From: Siphonodentalium dalli
Lineage: Eukaryota > Mollusca > Scaphopoda > Gadilida > Siphonodentaliidae
DNA length: 64,000 bases
Direction: 5' to 3'
NCBI GenBank assembly: GCA_032622095.1
Contig: CP136069.1
Coordinates: 33,456,194-33,520,193, forward strand
A program made the translations under genes and the position numbers. Of this stretch, positions 12,330-24,908 are shown one piece after another. The notes beneath the pieces were generated by a model, which was not told the origin of the DNA, ran no database searches, and saw only the letters and a program-made list of their open reading frames with translations. Numbering within the stretch: the stretch's first letter is position 1; each line of letters opens with the position of its first letter.

Positions 12330-12524
12330 GGGATGCAAGCGGAATTCTAAGGACACCCCATCTAGAAACGTCCCTGGTTATATTATTATGTATCATGTGT
12401 GTATCTCAATATGCTTGTTCTACGTTTGCATGCGAAGGCCAACATCCAGCGAATTAAATCGGCGATCGACAGTGGACAGGATCAACATCGGTTTAACTCG
12501 AATCCCAGCAATATGTTTGTCATG

Positions 12525-12630
12525 AATTCGAGCGATTTGGTAAACAGGTTTGAAATTGGGCGGGTCAGGCTGGTATGAACTTACCAACCTGACCCGCCCT
12601 TTTACCGACATGTTTACACCGCTCGATTTT
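12525..12630. repeat. Hairpin with GC-rich arms
   Basis: GGGCGGGTCAGGCTGGTA pairs with TACCAACCTGACCCGCCC around TGAACT. An outer layer (TCGAGCGATTTGGTAAACA with TGTTTACACCGCTCGA) extends the stem past 45 bp. Confidence 0.8.
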
Positions 12631-12639
12631 ATGCCAAAT

Positions 12640-13500
12640 ATTCTATTTTATGATGAAACAAGCCATGATTTAACCTACATGTAAGAGCAGCAATATCGTA
12701 ACATGTCACTAACGTGCCTGATTCCCTTTAGCTGAGAATTTCCCCATCAGAATATCTAGTTTGATTAGCCTGATTTCTTACACGACATGTCAGTTTAGCT
12801 CGAGGGTCAGGTTACTACGTTTTCAGATTTTTGCAGTTTTGGACCAGGAACGGGTCTATTCAACAAGGAACGATGAATGCTAGCAGATACACAGACATGC
12901 TAGTCACAAAAACAATGACAGACGACAACTATATAGTAATTTTCTTCCACTGAGTAATTAGATCAATTTTGAGACGAGACTGTCGTGAGAGTCTGTTATT
13001 GAAATTTGCTTTTACTTCCATGAAGTAGAAACGAAACAAAGTTACTGTTGTTGCCAAAAGTTCGCGCATCATACTGGTTCTTGTCCCAAATACAGCACCT
13101 TCCAGATTTGCAGTAACCTGGTCCTTTTGTGCCACGCTATAGTTCTGCCATTGTAAAATGGGCCATAGTTGTTCTGTGTATACATGAATAACGTACATGT
13201 ACGTGCGATACATTCAGAACCACTCTATTTGCTGGAGAGTGTATAGTGTGCATGCTTATATAGTTGCAAAGACTTGCAGTAACTGTTGTCTGATTCTCGA
13301 AACATCAAGAGACACATGCCAAATTCACGATGGGGCGCATATTAGACTGAAATGTCACATCTTGGTGTATTTCGATGTCATGGATAATATTCGCATTGTT
13401 ACAGAGATGTCAGAACAATGCAGATATGAAAACTGAGCAAACAAAACTTCAAACCCGAATTTATCGCAACATTGAAAAATGGACTTAGGACTGATGCGAC
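12640..13500 (-). repeat. Repeat R1, copy 3 (inverted, uninterrupted)
   Basis: Reverse complement of R1 copy 2. 12,640-13,190 matches 10,301-10,830, and 13,190-13,500 matches 7,302-7,727. It has no counterpart of element E1, so it preserves the pre-insertion arrangement. Confidence 0.8.
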
Positions 13501-13832
13501 GATATTGCCATTCTTAGCTGCCCGACGAATGGTTAGAACAGATTCCGTAGTACTTAAAACCCACCGGCGTGTTACCCTTTGTCCGGACACGGCTCTTATC
13601 TGACAGAACGCTCAAGCGTTTTGATCGCATGAACATTATTTTAACGCCAACAGTCATTCTTTTTTAAGAATGCCCTTGGGCATTATTTTTTAAGAGTGCC
13701 CGTGGGGGCATTATTGTTTACGAATACGCGATGGATTAAATCGACTGAGGGACGTCATAGAGTGGCTCCTCCCCCAAACATGTATGTTGAGTCAAGAGCC
13801 TGTCGGGCAAGCTGCATTAAATATCGGAACAC
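13501..13832. other. Spacer with a short direct repeat
   Basis: Only a small repeat is visible: TTTTTTAAGAATGCCCTTGGG followed by TTTTTTAAGAGTGCCCGTGG (about 13,658-13,712). No gene recognised. Confidence 0.5.
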
Positions 13833-14256
13833 TTAAAGGTACTCAATCCGATCAGGCCCTCATAAATTACTATTTCTTTGGCTTCGGGGATAAAAAATAA
13901 TTGATTCGAGACGAGTAAACCTAGCTATCAACGCTCATAGTGATCAGATTGTTTTTTGAAGTTTTGTTATTTCTATTGTTTCTGGCCCAGAAACACGCCG
14001 TCAAAAGGATGGTCGCAGTCAAAATTGCGTTATTAATACACTTGATTTTAGAGTTATCCAGCTTCGCTTGTTGAATAAGTGTTTCTGTGAAAATTATTAG
14101 TACGCATCTTGAGAGAATTGCAAACTTCAAAAATCGATATATAATAACTCTGAGCTTTGATGGATGGGTTCCTCGACTCAAATCAAATATTTTTTTTACC
14201 CCTGAAGTCAAAGAAATAGTAATTTAGGGGTGCTTAATCGGATTGAATACCTTTAA
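13833..14256. mobile_element. TTAA-flanked MITE, copy 2 (424 bp)
   Basis: Begins TTAAAGGTACTCAATCCGAT and ends ATCGGATTGAATACCTTTAA. The sub-terminal blocks (AATTACTATTTCTTTGGCTTC, AGTGATCAGAT, GGTTCCTCGACTCAAA) match copy 1 at 11,383-11,745. The centre differs from copy 1. Confidence 0.8.
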
Positions 14257-14600
14257 TTTGTCTGAGCTAATTAAAACTGACAAATATTTAGCGATTTTGA
14301 TTTTATATTGCCAAAAAATAAAATAAAATTTCTTTAAACTTTGATACAAAAACACCAACAGCTATTTGGACTAACTATTTAGAAAAGTCCACAGACAGGC
14401 TAAAACACATATATATAACATCTAAATACGTCCCTAGGTCGGTCAAATAAACACAAAGCCGTTTAACACAGATTTTAACTATACGTTACTTATTGAACAA
14501 GAAAGTGCTCACATGGTTATTTTTAATACAATGGTGAAGCACAGAAAAAAATAACATTTCCAGTATCAAATTGAAACAAAATAGCGTATATCCATGTGTA
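14257..14600. other. AT-rich spacer
   Basis: Nothing recognised. Confidence 0.45.
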
Positions 14601-15040
14601 TAGATCATGTCATGCATATCTACTCCACTAGTTCAAAACATGGTAACTTTCTGTTGCTGACAGGGAAGTTTTATAACATTAAAAAAATGCAGTTAATATA
14701 ATGCTCGGTTATACCTGTTCCGTAATAACATTGTATTTTATAGCAGGTAAAGGTCCCAACTCGAGTTTGCATGGTTTGGGGGGCTTGAATTAATCGATTG
14801 AACTCTGCGTCGCTTGGAATTCCATTGATGTTGGCTCACAAAGCTACACAAATCTTGCAACCTCGAGCTGGGAATTTATTTTCAAGGAACAAGTATTAAC
14901 ACAGAAATATATTCCCTGCGTGGTTTGTTCAATCTTCAACCCCATCAGAAGATAATAGAAAAGGTTCACAGGGTTTGAACATATGGAAAATGATATATAC
15001 GGGGGTATATAGCCAGAGTAAAGATTCATGTCATGATCTA
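14601..15040. mobile_element. TIR element of the TAGATCATG family, copy 1
   Basis: TAGATCATGTCATGCATATC at the left is mirrored by GATTCATGTCATGATCTA at the right, with AGCCAGAGTA just inside. The same terminal sequence bounds the foldback at 56,611-57,092. Interior unrelated and non-coding. Confidence 0.65.
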
Positions 15041-16092
15041 ACATGTGTGCCGAACTTGGAACATTTTAGGATGAACATTATAGGTACGTAAGGCGTTCGC
15101 ATTGGTCTGTAAAATCATTATCATCAAGAGAAAATGTTGAACAATGGATTGGGTTTGTTCTTGTGTTGATTGTCGATGAGACATGGATAACGAGATCATG
15201 CGTTGTTTTTAACTTTTCTTGAAGCATGAGTCGTTTTACAATCGATACAATCTCTTTGATAAATGGTCAACAGAACCGAGATTCAAGCAATATTTGGCGA
15301 TAAAATGACTATTAATGTTACAGTACTGTTCACATAAGTATGCAAAATGCATGGAAAGTGTTGAACATCAGCGATCCAGTTAAAACGAGGTTTTCGTGTT
15401 TGAAAAAAAAATTGTGTGCACATTTACTCACTGCGAAAACCCCATATTTAATGCTGGCATACCACATTCCATTATTAACTGAATTTAAAAACAAAACAAA
15501 TCGATTCCTGAGTTTTCATGGAGTTAGACTTTCTTTTTAAAGATGCTAGGATTTTACAGATTTCAAGCTCATATTTCAAATAGTTTCATGATTCCTCTCC
15601 ACAATTGGTTAAGTTAGGATAATAATGAGACAGTTTTACCAGGTATCGTGTTGTTGGCGCCAGAATATTCGAAAAATCACATTGTATAAAGAGCGTTTTT
15701 ACATCATTACCATTATTTTTCATGTTTTATTTCCTGATAAATTATTATGGAATGTTAACGTAATTCATGTCGAATTAGATGAGGCATCTTTAAATCAAGA
15801 AAGAAAAAAAATAAACAAACACAATTGGATAGTAATATATTGCTCACATACACTGTCAGAATCCATGGCGCAACGACAAACTTCGGAAGAAACGTCCCTC
15901 AACTGGCGAGTCCTAATTCGAATTAAATAATAATTGAAATGTGTTGCTTTTCGGCGGGGACAACACGGACATCACAAACTGTGGGCGTGAACTCAGGTAA
16001 TCAAAGCAGAGCTGTGAATCAGACAAAATGGATAGTTGGCTCCAATGACAATTCAATGGGTGGGTTTTAAGTCAGATAATATTCTCAGCGTC
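15041..16092. other. Intergenic, unrecognised short frames only
   Basis: Frames of 66 and 101 residues (15,340-15,540 and 15,625-15,930, plus) lack any recognisable domain and look like chance. Confidence 0.4.
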
Positions 16093-16151
16093 GGGAATTC
16101 GGTAAATAATAGACTCGGGCAAGCCCTCGTCTATTCTTTTACCGAATTCCC
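16093..16151. repeat. Hairpin
   Basis: GGGAATTCGGTAAATAATAG and ACTCGGGC pair with GCCCTCGT and CTATTCTTTTACCGAATTCCC, leaving almost no loop. Confidence 0.75.
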
Positions 16152-17749
16152 TCTGCTTCGAACATTATCCTTTACTGAATTTCTGATTGAGAAGGTGAAA
16201 TTCAATAGTCAGGGGTCTCGCGATTGTTGTCACTACAGCATCCCATTACCTACTCTCAACCAAAATATGTCTACTTATTAATTCATGTCTCACAATGGGT
16301 AAACTTTCACAAATTATAATGCTGAAATTGATGCAGAGAATTATATAGACGGGGAATATTACATATTCAGGGGTATATCAGTCGCCATGACAAGAAATGA
16401 GAGGTATGCTGGTGACCAGTCAGTTCATATATAATACAGTGTATACACATGTCTATTTAATTCAATGAGACAAAATCTTGTGACTGGAATCACTATTTAT
16501 CGACTTTCTGATGTGAGAGGAGTCCTTTTTAGCAGCCATTTGGAAACAGTTGCCATGGAGACGGGAGAACCATTTGATGAAGTGTACCCAAATATTTTTG
16601 GAAGCCCTTGACCCAAGGTACATAACTTATATAGAGTCTGCGCTAGAGCAAGACAATCCTACGGGGTCATAGGGTGGGGCTAGTATTGTCAGGTGATGGA
16701 CTGGCTGTGGTTTGTATATCATGTGGGGGATCCAACCTTGCGTAATCGATGTTCAATTTCGATTGACTGACAGTTGCAGATATTGAGATATTCAAGGTCG
16801 CTGGATGCCCACAAATGCAATATTGGTTGGATGTCAATTGTAGATTGGTTTCTTGTGTCTTCAAATGTTTATGTGGGGATTTTTGAAACCTTATGTTTTT
16901 GAAAGAAGTAGAGAACACATGGTTTGGAAATTTAGGTTTCTATTTTTTACGACTCCCCATGGCGACGGCCATCTTAATATATAATAACAATAATAAACTG
17001 GTTCCATTCTTTGGAAACTTCCTATGTGTATATATATACTCAAATAAAGGAAACTTGTCAATTGAAAATGTACCACTGATTGAGTCTGGGAGGACTTGTA
17101 ACATTTTCACATAACTCGCAGTAACACTCGCAGTAACACAGCCAAGCGTCACAACAGTCAGCGTGATAGCTCAAACGCATAGCTCAAATGCATAGCCCAT
17201 ACTAGTAGTCCAATGGATTAATTCAAAATCGTGACTGGGCGGACTAAAGCATGAAACTTGATAAATATGTTCTTTGAACCAAGTGTAACAGTTTTTGGTG
17301 GGGGTTCCCGGGCAACCTGACACTGGCGAGCCGTAAATCTGGTTTTCAATACAGAGGCATATATCAAATTGCAGAAAACAAGAAAATACCTGTATCCGTG
17401 AACTATTTTGAGTTGTCTTAAATTTGTATGTATGTTTCCACACTTTATGATCGAATACAATGTTGTCAATGTCAACAATTCATGTCAATGTCATTTTATG
17501 AAATCTATATAATCTATATTCACCTGCTAATAAATTTATATATTTCGCAAATAAGCCCCAACAGCGTGATGGAAGTATAGTATAATCGCATGTTTCTAAC
17601 CTTCAATTTTATGTATTAACGGTCATCTATGTGTATTGCGTTTCCAATTTACACTTATCAATGCCATACCCGGGGCCAGAAATTTCAGATGTGTTTGTTC
17701 AGCTGCCTAAATTTAGATTTATTTGATTTAAATCCGATTTGTTTTATTT
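16152..17749. other. Intergenic, nothing recognised
   Basis: Several 60-90-residue frames overlap on both strands here, none resembling a protein family. No repeats recognised. Confidence 0.4.
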
Positions 17750-17876
17750 AAATCGATTTTTTTATAACTGTTACGAAAATATGTAATTGTGCAATGTCTT
17801 TGTTTAAATCGATTTTTTTGATTTTTTTATAACTGTTACGAAAATATGTAATTGTGCAATGTCTTTGATAAATGAA
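17750..17876. repeat. Tandem duplication, ~66-bp AT-rich unit
   Basis: TTTAAATCGATTTTTTTATA followed by ACTGTTACGAAAATATGTAA and TTGTGCAATGTCTTTG occurs twice in succession with almost no change. Confidence 0.85.
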
Positions 17877-18604
17877 GCTTCTAAAATGTGTTGCCTATTA
17901 TATCCAATGCTGGATTAATCAGCATTCTATTATTATATTATTATTTATTATTTGTTGTATGCCTATCAAACTCAAATAGGGCAGTACAGATATAGCGACC
18001 ATGTACTTTATGCATACATCTAGGTCCATGTGAGTTACAATGTTGTGATATCTGGATAGGTACACCTGTGCTTAAACATTTACTAATACATTCAGTAAAT
18101 TTTAGCTGAAAATATAATATATTATCAATCGGTTTGCTCTTCGGTGACTTGAGGACATCATAATCCCATACCGGTATAAGGAGTATAATTAGATAACTAG
18201 AGTGTTTTATATGGCAGATAATATGGTAGAGTTACTAGGTTTGCAATTAAATATATGGTAATCAGAAAAGGAAAGGAAATTCAACAGTGTAATGAGGAGT
18301 GCTGAATCTGAGTGCTGTTACAAATAATACTAACAATGTTAAGCTGAACAGGCCGTTGGTGGAGCATAATCAAAGTACCATACATCATACATGTAGTTCC
18401 TATAGGGTTGACAATTACTGTACAGTTTCATATCTCTTATCTAATTGTGTATATTGTTTAATCATACTCATGCTATAAAGTCCGGCCGCCAGGTCACGGA
18501 TGCGTGTTTTGGTGTATAAAGTTTTTTTCTCTGCGGATTTTGTAAATTCAGGTATCCGACATTAAGATATTATTGGCTGGCCATCTGTCAGCCTTGAGCA
18601 ATTT
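17877..18604. other. AT-rich spacer
   Basis: Nothing recognised. Confidence 0.45.
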
Positions 18605-19084
18605 TTTTTTATAGCGCCCTAAAAAGTATACCCCCCAATTTTGTCCCAGACGTAAAACCAGTTACTTGGAATTTGTTGCAAATTCACATGACTAATCTAG
18701 TAAAATGTATATATTTTCATGAAGCTAAGACATAATGACACTATTTTGGGCCAAAATTGAAACTCACTACCCAAGATGGCCACCAAAATGGCCGCCGGAA
18801 GTTGAAAATATGACATTTTTTCACAAATATCTTCTAGATCAGTTCATGCTGTTTGGAACTGGTTGAGTAATATGACTTTATTTTGTATTTTGTATATTAA
18901 CTGATCATTGGAGCAATTAAATATGCAATTATTGGGGTCCTATCCACTTGTGATCCCTCAAAAACTCGATTTTACAGAACGCGGTATAAAATTTCACAAA
19001 AAAACACAACTGGGATTCTAGTCATATTTTAAAAAAAGGACAGAAGGTTGCAATTAAGTGAGGCATACTATATATTCCAAATAA

Positions 19085-19348
19085 GTGAAACCAAAATTCT
19101 TACTTTGGCTCAAAATGGCTGCCAAAATGGCCGCCAAAATATGGAAAATGGTAAATATTGCCCTAGGGTGTCCTCCAATCGCTTACAAGTTGTGGTTGAT
19201 GTACACCATTGGCTATTATGCATTCTATACATTGAATACTAACATGTCTGCTGAATCATGGTTAATTGTTACTGTTGTCATCACTGACATCACCAAAAAT
19301 ATTGGACTTTTCTCACAAAAACTTGACATAAATATCGGCAAAAATTAA
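19085..19348 (+). pseudogene. Unrecognised coding-like segment in S, copy A
   Basis: An 87-residue frame whose second half (CPPIAYKLWLM..., NTN, TVVITDITKNIGLFSQKLD) resembles the frame at 38,889-38,671 on the minus strand in the other S copy (CPAIAYKDWLM..., NTN, TIVTTDINRNIGFFSHKLD). Similarity is visible at protein level in the same reading frame, but the DNA around it is similarly alike, so selection on protein is not proven. I recognise no family. Confidence 0.3.
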
Positions 19349-20051
19349 CTTTTCGGGTTTGGACAATTTTTTCTAGTAATATTGTAACTATCTTTGAATT
19401 GAAATGTGTGTATTGTATTGGTCTATCTTAAATGTGTCACACTACGGTGTTTATAGACCAAATTGCTCAAGATGGCTTCCAAAATGGCAACCAAATTGGT
19501 AATAAGTTATTTTTTTACATATATCATTAATACATTATATATATATAATTATTCTCTGCGATATCCGAAAATGTAGCAAATTGTGACCCATTTGGTTATT
19601 ATATGTGGTAGTTAATTAACTGACAATTAAATGTTCTATTATGGCTGTACCAGTTCCGTGTAGGGCATGACAAATTCATTTTAAATTATGGAATTTTGCG
19701 GAGAACTTCTTTTGTGATTCTGACCATATTATTGGAAGGAAATGGGCAGAACTTTGAGACTGAACTGAGATGAACCATAATATGTGACTCTTCTGGTCCA
19801 TTATGATAAACAAATATCAACTGGATACAGGATGGATGCCAAGATGGTAGCCATGTAGTTACTCTATGATCATAGGTGAGGTGAATAGGTATACATGGAG
19901 TTAGTGTATGTCATGAATGATGTGAATATGTATACAATGAGTGACTATATGGCTATGAGTGTGTTGTCCATAGTGAGATGTATAGGTATACAGGGAGAGG
20001 TCATGGTCAGGCGTGTGGTGAATCGGTATGAATGGAGTTGACTGTATGGTA

Positions 20052-20429
20052 TACCCCGCTCGACAAAACAAGTGTCCATTGGCACCGCGGTGTATTTGCC
20101 GTTCGGCCGCGGTGTCAGCGTTTGTAACTGCTGTTGAGCACTGCGGCCGAAAGCAAGTACACTGAAGCCGAACGGCAAGTACACCATGGCCGAAAGGCAA
20201 CTACAACGCGGCCGAATGGCATGTGCACCGTGGTTAGATTTCTGGTTTGTATCATATTTGTTCAGTTTAATGAACGTACACCGCAGCAACTACACCATGA
20301 CCGAATGGCAAGTACACTGCGGCCCAACTGTAGTTAGCCGGTGGATCCGCAGTGTTGTTGCATTTCGGCCGCGGTGGCAACGCTAACCGCACCGTGGTTA
20401 AGTTGACACTTGTTTTGTCCAGCAGGGTA
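20052..20429. mobile_element. Foldback element with a CGGCCGAA-rich tandem core
   Basis: TACCCCGCTCGACAAAACAAG at the left mirrors CTTGTTTTGTCCAGCAGGGTA at the right. The core holds a ~24-bp tandem unit of the type GCGGCCGAATGGCAAGTACAC repeated several times (20,090-20,230 and 20,280-20,330), far more GC-rich than its surroundings. It sits inside the minisatellite and is flanked on both sides by TATGGT, a possible target duplication. Confidence 0.7.
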
Positions 20430-20439
20430 TGGTTGTGTG

Positions 20440-21860
20440 TATAATGTACGGGTGCAGCCGGTGTGCCTGTATGGACATTGATGTGGTGTATGAATATAGC
20501 TACATGGTCATGGGTGGAATGTACATGTGTTTATGTATGATCACGGATGGGGAGTGTGGATAAATAGTGAGTGATTGTATGGTTACGGGTAATGTGTATG
20601 GTATACATATTCACATCACCATTGGCCATGTCACTCACTGTATCCCTATTTGTCACACCATAGCCGAATAGCCACTCAATATATACTAATACACCCCAGC
20701 CATGTCAGTATAGTCACTCCATGTGTGCATATACACATCATCCATGGCCATATATCCACTCGCTATATACACATACACCTCGCACATGACCATATAGCAA
20801 CATAATTGTATACCCGCATAACCTACACATGACCATACCGCCACGAGTCGCCAAGCATGAACACCAGGTATACTCACACACCTGAGACATGACCATTTAG
20901 TCACTCCCGGCATAGATATTCATTACATTGATGTCACTTCTTGTATACCTACATGTACTCATTTCACCATTGAGCATACAGTCACTACCTGTATACATAT
21001 TCCACACACAGTTATATACATGTAACCACTCGATATATACATATGAAGCCCACCCTAGACTATACAGTCACTCCAGGTATACATATGCACCTCACCACTG
21101 ACCATTCAGTCCTTCCAGATATACAAAAAAAAACCCGCACACACGACCACTCATACCATCCATACTTGCATATATACATCACACATGACAGTTCAGCAAC
21201 GTACTGTATAATCATACACGCCATCCATGAGCATACAGCTAATCCCTACACACATACCAATGATAATACATCCACGATATATAAACATATACATCCCATC
21301 CGTTACCACAAGGACACTCCCTATATACCCACACGATAATGTCCACCAGCTTACTCCACTTATGCATCTACACTTCAATCATGACAGTACAGTCATTCCA
21401 CGTATACCACACACATTGTCCGAAACCATAAACTCACTCACGATTTATCCACACACCCCATCCATGATCATACAGAAAACACATGTACATCCCACCCATG
21501 ACCTTACAGTGACTCCATATATACATAATCAATACATAGATGGCCATGTAGCTATAACCATACACCACATCAATGTCCATACAGGCACACCGGGTGCACC
21601 AGTTCAATATACACACAACCATACACCATAGTCACTCCATTCATACCGATTCACCCCACAACTGACCATGACCTATCCCTGTATACCTATACATCTCACT
21701 ATGGACAACACACTCATAACCATATAACACTCATTGTATACATATTCACATCATCCAAGACATACACTAACTCCATGCATACCTATTCACCTCAAATACT
21801 CATAGAGTAACTCCCTGGCTACCATATTGGCATCCATCCTGTATCCAGTTGATATTGGTT
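20440..21860. repeat. Degenerate ~40-bp minisatellite with an orientation switch
   Basis: The unit is roughly TATACATATTCACCTCACAC, ATGACCATACAGTCACTCC. From about 20,600 rightward it reads in this sense. Left of that (19,880-20,600) it reads as the reverse complement, so 19,797-20,020 pairs with 21,655-21,870 over ~220 bp. Frames of 60-134 residues here (His/Thr/Pro-rich) are translations of the repeat. Confidence 0.85.
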
Positions 21861-21886
21861 TATCATAATGGAAGAGAAGAGCCACA

Positions 21887-21995
21887 TACCTGCTGGACAA
21901 AACAAGTGTCCACTTAACCGAGGTGTGGTTAGCTTTACAACGCGGCCGAAATGCTACTACACCGCAGCTCCACCGGCTAACTACAGTTGGGCCGC
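21887..21995. repeat. Truncated second copy of the foldback element
   Basis: Starts TACCTGCTGGACAAAACAAG and continues through GCGGCCGAAATGCTACTACA to TACAGTTGGGCCGC. It is the reverse complement of 20,322-20,429 and is cut off exactly where duplication copy A begins at 21,996. Confidence 0.8.
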
Positions 21996-22261
21996 AGTGT
22001 GGAATCAGCAGAGATAATGTTCAGTAAGTCATTCGCCGTTGCCACACCAAGAAGACTGACAAATAACAACATGAGTAAATGAACGTTAATCCCTTCTGAA
22101 TGCGCTACATCAGACAAACGTGTCCCTTTTCTAATCGACGGACGTTTCATCCTCATGAATGTCACTCCAGATAACTAAGCCATCACTCCGTTGCATGCGA
22201 GTGTGAGAATATACTGGTGACGATGCCGGTCGATCACGTAACTTTAATCATTAACGCCACA

Positions 22262-22372
22262 ACAAACAGTGTATATCTATGGAAGCCTGTTTACGCCAAC
22301 CGGATGCGACAAACAGTGTATATCTATGGAAACCTGTTTTTGCCACCCGGATGCGACATACAGTGTATATCT
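22262..22372. repeat. 48-bp unit, 2.3 copies
   Basis: ACAGTGTATATCTATGGAA, CCTGTTT and CCGGATGCGACA repeat in tandem. The same array is present in copy B at about 29,454-29,564. Confidence 0.85.
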
Positions 22373-24799
22373 AACAACCATCAACTCTGTTGTCAATGAA
22401 AGGATGGATTTTTCACAATTGAAACATTGGAGTGACAGACCCGGACAAAGACAAATCTTACGAAGTGGACATACATTAAAGACATAGTATGTACTTGTTC
22501 GGGTGCGTGAAACTGATAATCGTTTGTCAGGCGATATAATGACAACTTGAGGAATGTAACATTCTACTAACATCGCCGAAAATTTTAAGCAAATCGATCG
22601 TACCATTCGATTGCAAACGTCGTCAGAACTACGCTCAATTGTAAATATTTACATCTCGATTCGGGACGCGTCTGTCGGCGAAAACCTAACGAAAACGATT
22701 TCGCCATCGAGAGTCACTGCATTTAATTCATATATAAGAATGACGGTGTGTGTTGTCAATTTAGATATGCTATATTTGTAAAAATTACTACTTTGAACAA
22801 GATTCTTCTCCTTTTTTATTTGATCACCATACCGGAATCTTTCATTTCACTTTAATTAGAAGCACGTAGAAACAGTTGGAAATTTCACATCAAAAATAGG
22901 TTGAAATTATTCTGGCAGTTCGATTTTCCAAAAAATTATTAGTGGGGAATTGTTATTGTTTTAGACCAACATTTGCATATTTTCCTACTATTGGTAAACA
23001 AATTCGGAGTGTAATGGCCAACAGTTGGAAATTTTCCAACCTTAGGTTTTAAATATCCAACAAATGGAAAGCTTGAGGACAGTCTATAGATTCTAGAATT
23101 TATCAATTTTCATTTCCAGATTTCAAAACGTTCTCACACCGGAGCGGTGTGTCCCGGTCTCTCCCAATCCAGTGGCCCGTCAAAACTGATAATTAATTTA
23201 AGAAAATCAAACCAGAGAGTGAATTTCCTTGGCGTTAGGCCACTAGATGTTATGATTTTGCAATTGCCAGGTTCAGATCTACAAATGTTCTCGTGCTGGT
23301 CGTCCAAGTGGACCACCCCACCCCACGCATGACTTCTGGTAACAAGACTGTTGATCCACTTAGAACAGACTACAATTCAGGCCAGTGAAGGAACAGTTGG
23401 GGAAAATCAAAGCCCAACGGGGGTGCACAATTTGAATTACGCACCCACTATATTATAGCCCCATCAACTCACTCTCTTAATCATAACATGTCTTTACTGG
23501 AGTGAAGACAATTGTCAGTGAACAAATTGCCGTTCAGTAGTTATATACTTATACTTTGAACAAAAAACATGGCTTAAATGACAAATTTATCAATGAGATT
23601 TGCCCATGAAATATTGCGGTAAATAGATTAATGCATAGCTGACTGATGTTTCATAGAAATCATGTACTTTTGAGTGAGAAAACTTTAGTGAAAGATTACC
23701 GGTCAATGGGACACATCTACCCGTTCCAAATCCCAATCGCTATATGTGCTGTATTGGAAGTACGCAAGTGATCGTGACGAATTTCACCGATTTACCGGTA
23801 CCCGTACCCGTCCGACGGGTATCGCAAACTCACTAAAGTCGCTGATGGTTCTTGTATACATTTCTCAAACAAATCGTTTTCATTTTCTCGATATATTGTG
23901 TATTTTTTACCGTTTTGGATACATTTGACATTGCAGTATAAACTCTTTAACTGCCGATCGCGATTGCAGTCGAATTCCCCATACACTTGAGTCGAAATCG
24001 GGTACATTCTGCCAACATGACGCGTACATGCTGAGGTATAAATATGGCCATCCATGTCATATGACGTATATGAGTCCGGTGATCGGCACCTATACATGTC
24101 ATGCTTATAAGTTCCAGACTAAATAACAACAGGAAACCTGTGAGATAGTAAAGATAAGAGGCAGTCTCTGTATATAGGACTATATAACGCGAACCGTTAT
24201 ATAAGGGCATTGATGTGATGTCACGGTCACGTGGTCTTTTCATAGGACACATGTGTATCTGCTATCATATTTTAACAAATAATATAAAATGGAAACTCAA
24301 ATAGAACAACCTAACCAGCATGATATGTTCATAACAAGCTTATAACATAATGAAGTCTGAAAATACCCAAAACATACTGGCGTTATATGTAGATCAATGA
24401 TGGCCACCAAGGTCACGTGACCAATGTGGAGTGGCCGATGTGGCTGCATCATATCAATATGTCTATATAGTCCAACAACATAAGATGAAGCTATTTACGA
24501 TATATTGAAATGTTAATGCATTACCCGCAGTCCCGCACCATAATCCAACATAAGTTCATGGTATACACCACGGTTACGTTACATATTCAAATGTGGGTAT
24601 ATATAGCAATTTTTTTTTGTATGGGTCCCTCCATGACAGATGTAAAGTAATGAAGGTAAAGTGTGAAATAAATGTTGAGAATTACTGCATTGATAGCATG
24701 CACCATGGATAACATATTCGCACGAATATGCACCAACACAGCTATTAGTGTGTAAACCAAGATGGCCGTCAATGTCACGTGACCTCTATTGTGGTGGCA

Positions 24800-24908
24800 G
24801 GACTAGACACTGGCTCTATGAGGCTACGTCGTTAAACTAATGCACGCCGTCATGACGGCAAACGGAACAAAGCGTCGGAGCGTCATAGAGCCATGCAGTG
24901 TTTAGTCC
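24800..24908. repeat. Hairpin with ~25-bp arms inside duplication A
   Basis: GGACTAGACACTGGCTCTATGA pairs with TCATAGAGCCATGCAGTGTTTAGTCC. The loop contains CGCCGTCATGACGGC, itself a small palindrome. It is repeated in copy B at about 31,972-32,080. Confidence 0.75.

Larger units (their letters stand above)
18605..21886 (+). mobile_element. Unnamed element S, copy A (with minisatellite right part)
   Basis: 18,610-19,870 is collinear with the reverse complement of 39,360-38,221 at clearly diverged but continuous similarity (for example GGAAATGGGCAGAACTTTGA; TCTAGTCATATTTT; AAAATGGCCGCC). Both copies then run into the same type of ~40-bp minisatellite (20,440-21,860 here; 37,186-38,220 there). 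The arrangement (unique ~1.2-kb body plus minisatellite) is therefore a property of the element. The extent and class are unknown; no TIR or LTR was found for the body. Confidence 0.6.

Noticed and set aside
21043-21631. His/Thr/Pro-rich frames
   Set aside because: Translations of the ~40-bp minisatellite.
22277-22606. 109-residue frame conserved at 29,469-29,798
   Set aside because: The identity reflects the young segmental duplication (whole DNA is near-identical), not protein conservation. No recognisable domain.
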